DNA of 30,833 nt, from the NCBI GenBank assembly GCA_964453155.1, contig CAYVQU010000053.1:1-30833 (forward strand), read 5' to 3'. Shown here piece by piece: positions 8,438-16,255 of this stretch. The translations under genes and the position numbers were made by a program. The DNA is from CAYVQU01 sp964453155 (GTDB lineage: Bacteria; Chloroflexota; Anaerolineae; Anaerolineales; UBA11858). The number at the start of each line of letters is the position of its first letter. The first letter of the stretch is position 1. The notes below the pieces were generated by a model, which was not told where the DNA came from, did not search any database, and saw only the letters and a program-made list of their open reading frames with translations.

Positions 8438-9612
8438 TTTTCCTCCATTATTTTGGCTGTCTGGGTTTGCAGCCATTGGATCGCGGCCACAATGAGGGGA
8501 TCATCCGCTTGGCCATACCGATACCAATCAATAGGCAATATTTCATCTGGGATAATGGCCTCTGGATAAACCTGATTAGTTCGATCTGCGGCGAGACTTT
8601 CCGCGATTCCCAAGATGGCACCATCTTCTAGATCATACATCCCAACTGCGGTGATCTGTCCGATGGTTTTTTCACCAAAGCTACGCGTATTAGGGCGACC
8701 CAGAAATGAGATCAGCGTCATCTCCCCTGAACTGCCAGTAAATTCACTCGTGAGAATGGCAATAGGGATTGTATGCGGGTCAAGAGTCACCACTGGATTG
8801 CTGGCTTGTAAATAGACTTTTGATTCTGACATCTCAGGATCACGATAAGATGTAGCCCCGGCCTGATAAAACCATTGAGTGCCGACAGATTGATCTGCGT
8901 TGACAAATTGCCCTAATTTGCCTTCTCCCATTAAAGGACCAGCTCCAGTGATCATGGGCCACATATTGCCACCGCGATTCGACCGCAAGTCGACCACCCA
9001 AGCTTGAGCACCGGCTGCCGAAACATCGCGAATTATTTGTTGAGTGATGTCGATATAATCTTGAATTTGTTCAGCTGGACCCTGGACGAACAGCTCTAAA
9101 TAACCAATTTTGTCGCCGAGGAGATAGCCGTGCGGCCAGGGTGCCTTGCTAATTGGGGCTGCGTGTAATGTGGTTTCGAAAAAGAATCCATTGCGACGTA
9201 ATTTTAAGTGGAGTGATTCTTTGGAGGTGAGGTTGAGCTTACGCGCTTCTGTCGGCCCTGGGGGGTGATTATCGAGTAGTTCAACCACATCACCGGTGCG
9301 AATACCGCCTTTGTCAGCTGGACTATCTGGAAAAACCTCGATTACCACTAATTCAGGATAAAGAATGTGGAGCCCGAAACCTAGTGGTTTCCCCTGTGGG
9401 CCGCGATCGAGTTTTTCATTGGCTCCGATGAAGAAACTGTGGTTATCTGCTAATGCCGTTATTGCCATTTGAATAGCTGGATAACATTCAATGGGGGTTT
9501 GTGCGGTGCCAACTAGAACATTAGCTCTTCGAGTAATTTCATCCAAATCTAATTTTTGGCTGAAATAAGCCTTTGTGCGCAGTAAATTCAGCGCCGTATG
9601 TAAGTAATCCAT
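8434..9612 (-). CDS. S41-family (C-terminal processing type) serine peptidase, apparently cytoplasmic
   Basis: The 392-residue protein has an N-terminal helical region (1-70), a PDZ-like segment (about 75-150, with FPDSPADKGGIRTGD) and a peptidase core: VVDLRSNRGGNM (207-218), the catalytic Ser295 in GSSGE and the general-base Lys315 in FGEKTIG. This arrangement is that of S41 peptidases such as CtpA and the tricorn core. Unlike most Ctp proteins there is no signal peptide; the chain starts MDYLHTALNLL, so the enzyme is probably cytoplasmic and may feed peptides to the M3 peptidase encoded by the overlapping next gene. The start has no strong Shine-Dalgarno; GGGTG lies about 8 bases upstream. 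The promoter at 9665-9693 would give a leader of about 46 bases. Confidence 0.85.
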   Translation of the reverse strand: MDYLHTALNLLRTKAYFSQKLDLDEITRRANVLVGTAQTPIECYPAIQMAITALADNHSFFIGANEKLDRGPQGKPLGFGLHILYPELVVIEVFPDSPADKGGIRTGDVVELLDNHPPGPTEARKLNLTSKESLHLKLRRNGFFFETTLHAAPISKAPWPHGYLLGDKIGYLELFVQGPAEQIQDYIDITQQIIRDVSAAGAQAWVVDLRSNRGGNMWPMITGAGPLMGEGKLGQFVNADQSVGTQWFYQAGATSYRDPEMSESKVYLQASNPVVTLDPHTIPIAILTSEFTGSSGEMTLISFLGRPNTRSFGEKTIGQITAVGMYDLEDGAILGIAESLAADRTNQVYPEAIIPDEILPIDWYRYGQADDPLIVAAIQWLQTQTAKIMEEK

Positions 9613-9664
9613 CTAAAACACCCAAATTCCTTTTTTTGAGTTATTGCGGGCAAATCTGGTCAAA

Positions 9665-9693
9665 ATTATAGCAATTGAGTTATTGGATTACAA
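9665..9693 (-). promoter_or_regulatory. Sigma-70-type promoter of the peptidase operon (P2), related to P1
   Basis: On the minus strand TTGTAA (9693-9688) and TATAAT (9670-9665) are 17 bases apart, again with TGC before the -10. The spacer shares TCCAAT and ATTGC with that of P1 in the same register. Upstream, about 9700-9730, three copies of an (A/C)CCGAT motif occur at roughly one helical turn. Similarity to P1 extends over about 55 bases. Confidence 0.75.
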
Positions 9694-9748
9694 GCGTCTG
9701 AATCGGGTTGTATCGGTTTTTATATCGGTCTATCAGGAGAAAATAAAA

Positions 9749-9895
9749 CTATGCACTTTGATTCGTGATGATCAGCAAGTTCAGCAGCGACATTTGGGCG
9801 CGCCACCAATTGACCAACATGATCAAATCCCCCAGGCAAAATACTCGGTTGCAACCCTGAGTTTGGATGTCGGATAGAATGGCTGTTTTGGTCAT
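9749..9895 (-). pseudogene. Collapsed relic of a metallophosphoesterase gene
   Basis: An open frame of 48 codons begins at the ATG at 9895, 20 bases after the stop of the cyclase gene, and ends at TAG 9749-9751. Its first eight residues (MTKTAILS) are identical to those of the intact enzyme at 668-1486. The next matches are DIQTQGC-RVFCLGD and then L-NWWRAQMS, corresponding to residues 24-37 and 87-99 of the intact protein. Two segments are missing without loss of frame: 14 codons (10-23), between copies of GATATCCA in the intact gene, and 49 codons (38-86). After residue 36 or so similarity fades. DIHGN, the GN motif and the C-terminal GHTHEP are gone, so no enzyme activity is expected. At the DNA level, clear identity covers 9788-9895. 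Confidence 0.85.
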
Positions 9896-9915
9896 GAAAT
9901 GAATAAAAATCCAAG

Positions 9916-12900
9916 TTAGGCGTGCATCTCATTCCATAGCATTATGATTTCTCGATTCCAGGGAACGTTCTCCAGCAGGCTTTTGCGGATCGCTTTGTCA
10001 TCATTTTGGGCGGCAGTTTCCTGCAATTTTCTGTAAGCCAGGTCCAGAACCTCCATAGCACGAGGATCCTGAGTGGTTTGCAAGACCTGAATACAGGTTA
10101 AAAAAGCTGGTAATACATCTAATGCCACCAGCTTGCTGTTACTGATATTGGCAGGATCAAGAATCAAGGCTAAATTTTGCTCTATTAAGATTTGTGCTTC
10201 GTCCAGAGCGCCTTGAGCGAGGGCGAGTTTCGCAAATCCAGCTCTTAAATTAATAGTTCGTTCTACTTGTTCTACCGCTTCACTTAATTCCAGACCTTCC
10301 TGATATGCAGCACGTGCTTCGGTCAACCGCCCTTGTTGAGTCAGTAGATTACCAAAACGGGTGAGATGAAAAGACAGATATTGTTTATCCATAACTGAAC
10401 GAGCATTAGCGATAGCCTCCTCAATGAAATCTTGGGCAGTGTTGAAATCCCCTCGATGCATCGCTAGCCATCCCAGTTGATTGGGCAGCACAGTTACCGC
10501 TGGACGGACGCCAGCAGTCTGGGCAAACATCAAAGCTTCTTCATAATGCTGTTGGGCTGCTTCGTAATCACCATAGGCTTGGGTAATTACACCAAGTTGG
10601 AAATTTGTTTCAGCTACGTCGCGTAAGTCATCTGTGGTTTGGGAAATGTGCAAGCGTTTCTGGGCATAGTCTTTTGCGGCTCCAAAATTCCCTTCTGATG
10701 TTTTCATATACCCCAGGCTTGCCAGGGATTTTTTCTCTGTCTGAGTATCTTTTTGCTCACGGGAGACCGCCAGGGCCTGTTGAAAATAACCTGTTGCAGT
10801 CGTAGTATCACCGAGGTTTGATGCAATATTACCCAATTGATGCAATACTCTACCTGCTAAAACGTGAAAACCTGTTTTTTTTACCAGCGCCAGGGCTTGA
10901 AGCAAGTGTTTTCGAGTTTGTTCAACAAAGTCGGTGTGACTAAATGATGGATCATCTACTAAGCTGAAGGTGCGATAATCCTTGGTTCTTTCGGCATAGT
11001 AGGCCTGTCGCAAGAGTACTTCTGGCTGTTTATCAGCGGTTTCCAGTGTATCTGCCAGGACCGCCAGCGCTTTCAAATCTGCAACCTGATTTTCCCGCTG
11101 CCCACTTAGGTGATATATCTCCTCACGAGCTAGCAGCAGAACCCAGCGTTTTTCCAGATCTGTCTCTGGAGTCAGGATCAGGGCACGCGTATAATATTGA
11201 ATTGCTTCGCCGATCGCAAAACTCGCATATGCGATTTTCCCCGCTCTGTGGAAGAATTCAATCGCTTTTTCTATCTTTCCGGCATGTTCAAGATGGTCAG
11301 CAATTAGCCCTGTGTATTCCCTAATTCGCTCACCACTCCGTTCGATCAGCCAATCAGCAACGGCGGCGTGGTAGGTTCGGCGTACCCGCCTTAAAACGCT
11401 TTCGTACGTTACTTCTCGCAGGATCATATGTTTGAAAATATGCTCTGCCGTTCCGGTAAATTTGGAGGTCTGACGTTGAAAAATAAATTCGCGGTTTTGT
11501 AAGGTCATCAGCGCGTCTGAAACGGGCGATTCTTTTGGGGAATCGGTAGATTGATTCAAGTAAAGTAAGCTGGCGTCCCAAAAGATATGTCCTACCACCG
11601 CAGCTTGCTGTATAACTTGTCGATCACTAAGAGACAGGCTGTCTAATCGGGCTTGCAATACGCCAGCAAGTGTGGAGGGTACCTGCATGTCGACCAATTT
11701 TTCTGGTTGGACTGTCCAACGTTCCCCCTGCGTGATGACGCCATCTTCCATCAACATCTTAATCAGTTCCTCAACATAAAATGGGTTACCTTCGGCATTT
11801 ATAATCACCAACTCCATGAGCGAGTCTGGCACCTCAGCAACCTTTTGGAGGACCTCCGATACCAATTGACGTCCATTCCGCGCAGATAAGGGTGCCAGGT
11901 TCAATCGCTGATGGCCGGTATGCCCGGAATCCCAATCGGGATGGCGATTATAGAATTCTGGACGAGTAGCCCCGATGAGTAACAGGGGTTGACCAGATAA
12001 TACCTTCATCAGATGGATGAAGGTATCCAGTGAGGTGTCGTCTGCCCAATGGAGGTCTTCGAGCAGGATGATTGTTGGGGATTGACGGCAAATTGCAGTA
12101 AAGAAATCCGTCAGATACATCCAGCCCCGATCCCGAATTTGCTGGGGATCCGATAATATCCCTTTCAGGTGGTAACTGTCTTGGAAATTGTATCCAATCA
12201 GCTGAGCTATGAAGTGAGATTTCATCTCTGAATCATCCCCTGGGATGATTTCTCCCAGCCCAGCGGTTAATTTCGATCGCAGCGTCTCGATTGGATCGTT
12301 CTCGTGAATATCAAACTGAAATGCGAATAGATCGCGCAGCAAACCGTAAGGCGTCCCTTGGGTTTCCAGCCGGGCCCGTGCCTTGAAGATGGTCACTGTC
12401 TCTGGTTGTATATCTACCCAATTCTCGAACTCGTACAACAATCGAGATTTTCCCAGCCCGGCTTCACCTACGATTGTGACCAAACCACATTCCTGGTTTT
12501 GGACTGCAGTGTGGAAAGCATCTTGCAGTGCTTTCAACTCTGTCTCTCGACCGATCATGCGGGTTTCCACGCCCTCCACGCCACGCGTAGCAACCCGGAA
12601 GCCCCGGCGGCGAGCCTCTTCGATTTGGTACACCTGCATTAACTCTGCCTTGCCTTTGAGCGAAATCGGATCAAGGGCGATCAAGTCAAATAGCCCGCGG
12701 ACATGACGGTACGTTACGTGGGAGATCAGAACGCCTCCTACTGGGGCCGCCCCCTCCAAACGGGAGGCCACGTTGACGGCATCGCCAATGGCGGTAAATT
12801 CTTTGGTCGTACCTACTTCTCCCAACAACACAGACCCAGTGTTAATCCCGACCCGCATCGCTAATTCCACGCCATGGATTTCTCGGAAATCTGCCAACTC

Positions 12901-13290
12901 GGTTTGCATCTCTAAACCGGTCCGGATGGCCTGTTCAGGGTCATTTTCTAATGCGACTTCGGCGCCCCAAATTGCCATGACGGCGTCGCCAATATGTTTA
13001 TCGATGTACCCACCATGATCCAAAATGATTTGGTCTAACCGCTTCCACAGCGCGTTCATAATCTCAGTGACATCTTCAGCATCCAGCGTCTCGGACATAG
13101 CGGTGAATCCGGATACGTCAGCAAAGAGAACCGTTACTAACTTGCGCTGTTGTTGGGGTGGAGGAGCTGCGCGTTCTTCTAATTGCTTACGAAGGGCCGC
13201 AATCGTAGTATCAATGATTGCGTCATCTACTTTCCCGCGCAGGCTTTCTTGCATGGCGATGGCGTCTTCTATCTTTTGATGATCACTCAT
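9916..13290 (-). CDS. Class III adenylate cyclase / AAA ATPase / TPR-like repeat protein
   Basis: A 1124-residue fusion. Residues about 48-225 form a class III cyclase catalytic domain with both metal Asp residues (Asp58 in FADVSGFT, Asp102 in GDAVMAIWG), Lys98 and Asp170 at the positions that select adenine, and the transition-state pair Asn173 and Arg177 in NVASRLE. It should therefore be an active adenylate cyclase. An AAA ATPase follows, with Walker A GEAGLGKS and Walker B IILLEDLHWADD, as in AAA_16-type regulators. The C-terminal half is made of helical repeats of TPR character (LGNIASNLGDTTTATGYFQQAL is one). No membrane segment. The frame opens upstream at TTG, but the ATG at 13290 (MSDHQK) is the likelier start. 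It is followed after 20 bases by the relic phosphoesterase. Confidence 0.92.
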   Translation of the reverse strand: MSDHQKIEDAIAMQESLRGKVDDAIIDTTIAALRKQLEERAAPPPQQQRKLVTVLFADVSGFTAMSETLDAEDVTEIMNALWKRLDQIILDHGGYIDKHIGDAVMAIWGAEVALENDPEQAIRTGLEMQTELADFREIHGVELAMRVGINTGSVLLGEVGTTKEFTAIGDAVNVASRLEGAAPVGGVLISHVTYRHVRGLFDLIALDPISLKGKAELMQVYQIEEARRRGFRVATRGVEGVETRMIGRETELKALQDAFHTAVQNQECGLVTIVGEAGLGKSRLLYEFENWVDIQPETVTIFKARARLETQGTPYGLLRDLFAFQFDIHENDPIETLRSKLTAGLGEIIPGDDSEMKSHFIAQLIGYNFQDSYHLKGILSDPQQIRDRGWMYLTDFFTAICRQSPTIILLEDLHWADDTSLDTFIHLMKVLSGQPLLLIGATRPEFYNRHPDWDSGHTGHQRLNLAPLSARNGRQLVSEVLQKVAEVPDSLMELVIINAEGNPFYVEELIKMLMEDGVITQGERWTVQPEKLVDMQVPSTLAGVLQARLDSLSLSDRQVIQQAAVVGHIFWDASLLYLNQSTDSPKESPVSDALMTLQNREFIFQRQTSKFTGTAEHIFKHMILREVTYESVLRRVRRTYHAAVADWLIERSGERIREYTGLIADHLEHAGKIEKAIEFFHRAGKIAYASFAIGEAIQYYTRALILTPETDLEKRWVLLLAREEIYHLSGQRENQVADLKALAVLADTLETADKQPEVLLRQAYYAERTKDYRTFSLVDDPSFSHTDFVEQTRKHLLQALALVKKTGFHVLAGRVLHQLGNIASNLGDTTTATGYFQQALAVSREQKDTQTEKKSLASLGYMKTSEGNFGAAKDYAQKRLHISQTTDDLRDVAETNFQLGVITQAYGDYEAAQQHYEEALMFAQTAGVRPAVTVLPNQLGWLAMHRGDFNTAQDFIEEAIANARSVMDKQYLSFHLTRFGNLLTQQGRLTEARAAYQEGLELSEAVEQVERTINLRAGFAKLALAQGALDEAQILIEQNLALILDPANISNSKLVALDVLPAFLTCIQVLQTTQDPRAMEVLDLAYRKLQETAAQNDDKAIRKSLLENVPWNREIIMLWNEMHA

Positions 13291-13604
13291 GTCTCGATAA
13301 TTGGGTTTACAACCACATGATTTTCCCCCGATCAATCATGAAAGCATAGCGAAGGGGATTGATAATTGATGAAATACTACCTAATTGTACCTGTTATATC
13401 TTAAATACGAATTATTGAGAACCGGACTTTGGTCTCTGTGGGGATCATTTCGCTCGAAAATGATGAAAAAACTGGATCGATGTGATTGAGCTGATCTTGG
13501 ATTGAGCCTCGAATATGGTCACGCCAAAAAATACAATGACCCCCATAGTTACTTGAAACATCGAGGGTCTTAATCTTTGAGAAGGGTCAGTTCTAGATGA
13601 TTAA
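13291..13604. other. Intergenic region of 314 bases without a recognisable gene
   Basis: Both strands were read. The only candidate frames are short and lack ribosome sites or family resemblance. It holds a candidate promoter for the cyclase gene (13393-13421) and a small imperfect inverted repeat at 13444-13464 (ATCATTT/AAATGAT) with no U-run on either side. No clear terminator for the upstream lipoprotein gene was found. Confidence 0.5.
13393..13421 (-). promoter_or_regulatory. Candidate promoter of the adenylate cyclase gene
   Basis: Minus-strand TTCTCA (13421-13416) and TATAAC (13398-13393) are 17 bases apart, matching 4 of 6 and 5 of 6 consensus positions. A leader of about 95 bases to the ATG at 13290 would result. 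The match is moderate and could be chance in an AT-rich spacer. Confidence 0.35.
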
Positions 13605-13943
13605 TTAGGGTTGGTATTCGGGCAGTTTTTCTATCTCAGATTCGGTGGCTGGCCGGAAGCGGATTGCGGTCCCGGCGCCCGGTGCCAACTTCAGGATCAA
13701 AGCCGTCTCGCTATCGACTACAAAATTTTCAATTTCAATGTCGAGGGGGTTTGTCTCCCGATCTGCGGATTCCCCCTCAGCATAAACTTCAGCGACATAT
13801 TTCTGATCGGGCTTCAGAAAATCCAAATTGACATCCTGGGAAGTCACAATTTCGGTGAGGTTGGTATCGGGTTTTGCGTGACAACTCGCCACCAGCAACC
13901 CGATTAAAATTGGGAAATAGAGTTTTATCAGAAATTTGCGCAT
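13605..13943 (-). CDS. Small lipoprotein carrying an orphan GH97 C-terminal domain, probably a collapsed GH97 gene
   Basis: The 112-residue product starts MRKFLIKLYF, has a hydrophobic stretch and a lipobox (LLVASC), so it should be a lipoprotein. After a linker of about 15 residues comes a segment that matches the C-terminal beta-sandwich of GH97 alpha-glucosidases: YVAEVYAEG..AD.ETNP, then VVDSET and LKLAPGAGTAIRF. The whole catalytic barrel of a normal 600-700-residue GH97 enzyme is absent, and no hydrolase activity is expected. A GTG at 13949 overlapping the last base of the oxidoreductase stop is an alternative start; the ATG at 13943 gives a more normal signal peptide. Neither has a strong ribosome site. 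The form is what an in-frame deletion of a secreted GH97 gene would leave, though a retained carbohydrate-binding lipoprotein is also possible. Confidence 0.75.
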   Translation of the reverse strand: MRKFLIKLYFPILIGLLVASCHAKPDTNLTEIVTSQDVNLDFLKPDQKYVAEVYAEGESADRETNPLDIEIENFVVDSETALILKLAPGAGTAIRFRPATESEIEKLPEYQP

Positions 13944-13948
13944 AGTCA

Positions 13949-14941
13949 CTAAGGTTGCAGTCCTTTCAGGTGATTGGCGAATATCTGGAGTTCATCTACT
14001 CCGGCCTCCGGGCGCGGTACGAGCACGACTGATGTGATTCCTTGCGCGATGAAATTATCGATGCTGGTCTTCCAGTCTGCTGGGGTGCCGGCCATTGTTA
14101 GCTGGTTTATCCACTCATCAGGCATGTTTTCTTCGACGTGTGACTGGCCTTGGGCCCGCAGCTCCTTTACCTTGGGAAGGATACCCAGTGGGACCAGCTT
14201 GGTATCAATGCCGCCAGACGCGATCGCTTCTGCAACCATCGGCCGCAGGGCTTCGTTGGCAGCCGCGGTTGATTGGGCGGCATGGGCAAAGGCAAACAAG
14301 GATAGCCGGTGCGGGGATTGGCGGCCGCCGTTTTTACGACCGAGATCGATTTGTTCTTTTGCCCAGGCGATATAGGATGGGTTGGCATACTCGCTCAAGA
14401 TGGTTCCATCTGCCACTCGTCCCGATATTTCCAGCGATTTGGGGCCAATAACGCCTAAAGCGATTGGGGGAACTTTCACTGGGGGGTGGATAAGTTTCCC
14501 TTGATCCAGGTGGACATGCCTCCCAGAAAAATTAACTTCTTCCCCAGCCAGTAATCTGCGAGTGGTCATGGTGACTTCCTCAATCGCAGCCAACTGTGAT
14601 TTTGGGAAGGCCCCAATCTGCCGCATCCATTCGGCGACACCATGCCCGATACCGGGCAGGAATCGATTGGGATACATCCCAACCAGGGTAGCGATCTCCA
14701 TCGCAGTGAATACCGCATTCCGGGCTACTGCGGGCATAATCCCCAGGCCGACTTTGATGTTTTGGGTGACAGCCAACGCGGTCGAAACTAAAGATACGCC
14801 GCTGGTATAAAAACAATCTTCGACAATCCAGAGCTCATCAAATCCGGCTTCTTCAGCATCTTGAGCAAATTGGGGTAATGCTTGTGGGGGGTGCTCGCGG
14901 CGGAACATGATTCCGAAATTGATCTTTTTTGAAGCGTTCAT
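13949..14941 (-). CDS. LLM-class (luciferase-like, probably F420-dependent) oxidoreductase
   Basis: The 330-residue protein is a single TIM-barrel of the luciferase-like monooxygenase superfamily. Typical segments are INFGIMF at the start, AEEAGFDELWIVED (about 28-41), VGLGIMPA, the MYPNRFLPGIGHG stretch (about 89-101), and GRVADGTILSEYA (about 174-186). Proteins of this shape in Chloroflexota and Actinobacteria mostly use coenzyme F420 rather than FMN. That cofactor is inferred from the family, not from a diagnostic residue, and the substrate is unknown. The ATG at 14941 follows GAGGT by about 5 bases. The stop abuts the small GH97-domain lipoprotein, so the two may share a transcript, but no functional link is evident. 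Confidence 0.85.
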   Translation of the reverse strand: MNASKKINFGIMFRREHPPQALPQFAQDAEEAGFDELWIVEDCFYTSGVSLVSTALAVTQNIKVGLGIMPAVARNAVFTAMEIATLVGMYPNRFLPGIGHGVAEWMRQIGAFPKSQLAAIEEVTMTTRRLLAGEEVNFSGRHVHLDQGKLIHPPVKVPPIALGVIGPKSLEISGRVADGTILSEYANPSYIAWAKEQIDLGRKNGGRQSPHRLSLFAFAHAAQSTAAANEALRPMVAEAIASGGIDTKLVPLGILPKVKELRAQGQSHVEENMPDEWINQLTMAGTPADWKTSIDNFIAQGITSVVLVPRPEAGVDELQIFANHLKGLQP

Positions 14942-14970
14942 TAAAACCTCACATCAAGGGGTAATTTTAG

Positions 14971-14988
14971 AAACAGGATGATCAGGAT
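14971..14988. repeat. Half copy of the ACAGGAT intergenic repeat
   Basis: AAACAGGATGATCAGGAT resembles the left arm of the large hairpin at 21236-21298 (AAACAGGATAGACAGG). It lies in the leader region of the oxidoreductase gene and has no partner arm nearby. Confidence 0.4.
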
Positions 14989-15060
14989 ATTTTGGATCGC
15001 TGAAAAAACGATTTGAAATTTTAGTGATTTCTCCTGAGTTCCTGGTTTCTTCCGGTGTTT

Positions 15061-16149
15061 TTAGATGATCTCTAACGCATCGCGGCTTGGTAAAGCTGGG
15101 AATGGTTTGGTTGGTAAAGATTGATACCAGTAAGCCACCGAAGCGAGATCATCCTGAAGCGGGAGGTAACGCCCTCCGCTGCGCCAACCGAGGGCCTGCA
15201 TCGTCACTCGAATATCCTCCTGGAAGCGGACCGGATCGGTGATATGCCAGCGATACATGCCCATCCGCAACTGCGTTTTGATGTCGGTCTCAGGACGGAT
15301 GATTTGATGGAAGCCGGCATACGGAGTGGTGAAGGCCTCGTAACGTTTCAGACCGGGCGCATCCAGGCCGAAGGCATATGAGCCGCAGAAATAATCCTCG
15401 GTGCCAGTGCCGCAGATGGTGGGGAATTCGTCGTCGCCATCCAGGAAGAATTTGATTTCGCCCTCGCCCCACCAGCCGCGATTGTTCGATCCCCAGGCCA
15501 GGTAGGTGCCAACGAAATGGCCCTGGCCTTGGACGCCATCCAGGATTGTGAAATCGGTTTTATAAGGTAGGGGATTACTGCGCCGGAATTGAGCGTGGAA
15601 ATAGCCAACGTCCTCGGGAACCTCGGTGAGGGTATAGTTGATCTGGTAGTACAGGACCATATCTTCATCGGCGATATTGGTCATCGTGATTCGGCATTTT
15701 TTTCGGAATGGCATCTCCCAATAGGAATTAAATCCACTCCCAGGGTTGACGCACACTGCCAGGGATGAGATTTGAGCGTATTCGCCCCAGCCGACCCCGA
15801 AGAAATCGCCGAGAGGGCACTCTACCGAAGGGTGGGGTTGGTCATCCCAGTAAATCCGCAAGATATTGAAGCGCCAGTTGCCGGTGGGGGTAATCCAAAT
15901 CTGTTGAATCGCGCCTGGACCAGAAATACTAGCCAACTCAAACGTCTCTCCGGCCTTGATCTTTATCGATGGTGATATCTTCCACCCCTGACCCAAATCG
16001 CGGGCGCAACTGGCTCCCGTCCCCTCGGTTGCCATCCCACCTCTGCCTTTCTCCCCAGAGAAATTCTCTGGACTAATCGACCGGGTCTGGGCGTCCGACA
16101 GCCGTGCCAGATTACCCATATTCATTCCCAACCCATTGAACTTAGACAT
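15061..16149 (-). CDS. Glycoside hydrolase family 172 (DUF2961) protein
   Basis: The 362-residue protein is a DUF2961 beta-sandwich: conserved segments are ISGPGAIQQIWIT (about 75-87), the GEGEIKFFLDGDDEFP strand and GTGTEDYF. The last two carry the acidic residues used for catalysis in characterised GH172 enzymes, which act on alpha-D-fructofuranosides or alpha-D-arabinofuranosides. No signal peptide is visible, so it may be cytoplasmic. An upstream ATG at 16161 is part of the ribosome site ATGGAGGT; the ATG at 16149 sits 5 bases after GGAGGT and is the true start. The length is normal for a single-domain family member. It is probably transcribed separately from the glycosyltransferase gene, since a palindromic repeat lies between them. 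Confidence 0.87.
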   Translation of the reverse strand: MSKFNGLGMNMGNLARLSDAQTRSISPENFSGEKGRGGMATEGTGASCARDLGQGWKISPSIKIKAGETFELASISGPGAIQQIWITPTGNWRFNILRIYWDDQPHPSVECPLGDFFGVGWGEYAQISSLAVCVNPGSGFNSYWEMPFRKKCRITMTNIADEDMVLYYQINYTLTEVPEDVGYFHAQFRRSNPLPYKTDFTILDGVQGQGHFVGTYLAWGSNNRGWWGEGEIKFFLDGDDEFPTICGTGTEDYFCGSYAFGLDAPGLKRYEAFTTPYAGFHQIIRPETDIKTQLRMGMYRWHITDPVRFQEDIRVTMQALGWRSGGRYLPLQDDLASVAYWYQSLPTKPFPALPSRDALEII

Positions 16150-16175
16150 TGTGACCTCCATAAATTAAAGAAATA

Positions 16176-16237
16176 AACCGCAGAGCTCGCTAAGAACACA
16201 GATATGTAACTCTGAGGTCTTTGCGCACACTGCGGTT
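16176..16237. repeat. Imperfect palindromic intergenic repeat (AACCGCAG family)
   Basis: AACCGCAG at the left and CTGCGGTT at the right are perfect inverted copies, and the inner 20 bases on each side also pair with a few mismatches and one gap. This fills the spacer between the glycosyltransferase gene and the GH172 gene. Similar elements beginning with AACCGCAG and rich in GCAGAG are scattered through intergenic DNA of many environmental bacteria. Both transcripts would form a long hairpin here. Confidence 0.6.
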
Positions 16238-16255
16238 ATTATAGCTAATTTTCCT

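Noticed and set aside
13444..13464. Inverted repeat as a terminator
   Set aside because: The stem is AT-rich with a bulge and no U-run follows on either strand.
16238..16243. TATAAT upstream of the GH172 gene as a promoter
   Set aside because: The -10 is perfect but no -35 match occurs at the proper distance and it overlaps the end of a palindromic repeat; mentioned only under the repeat finding.
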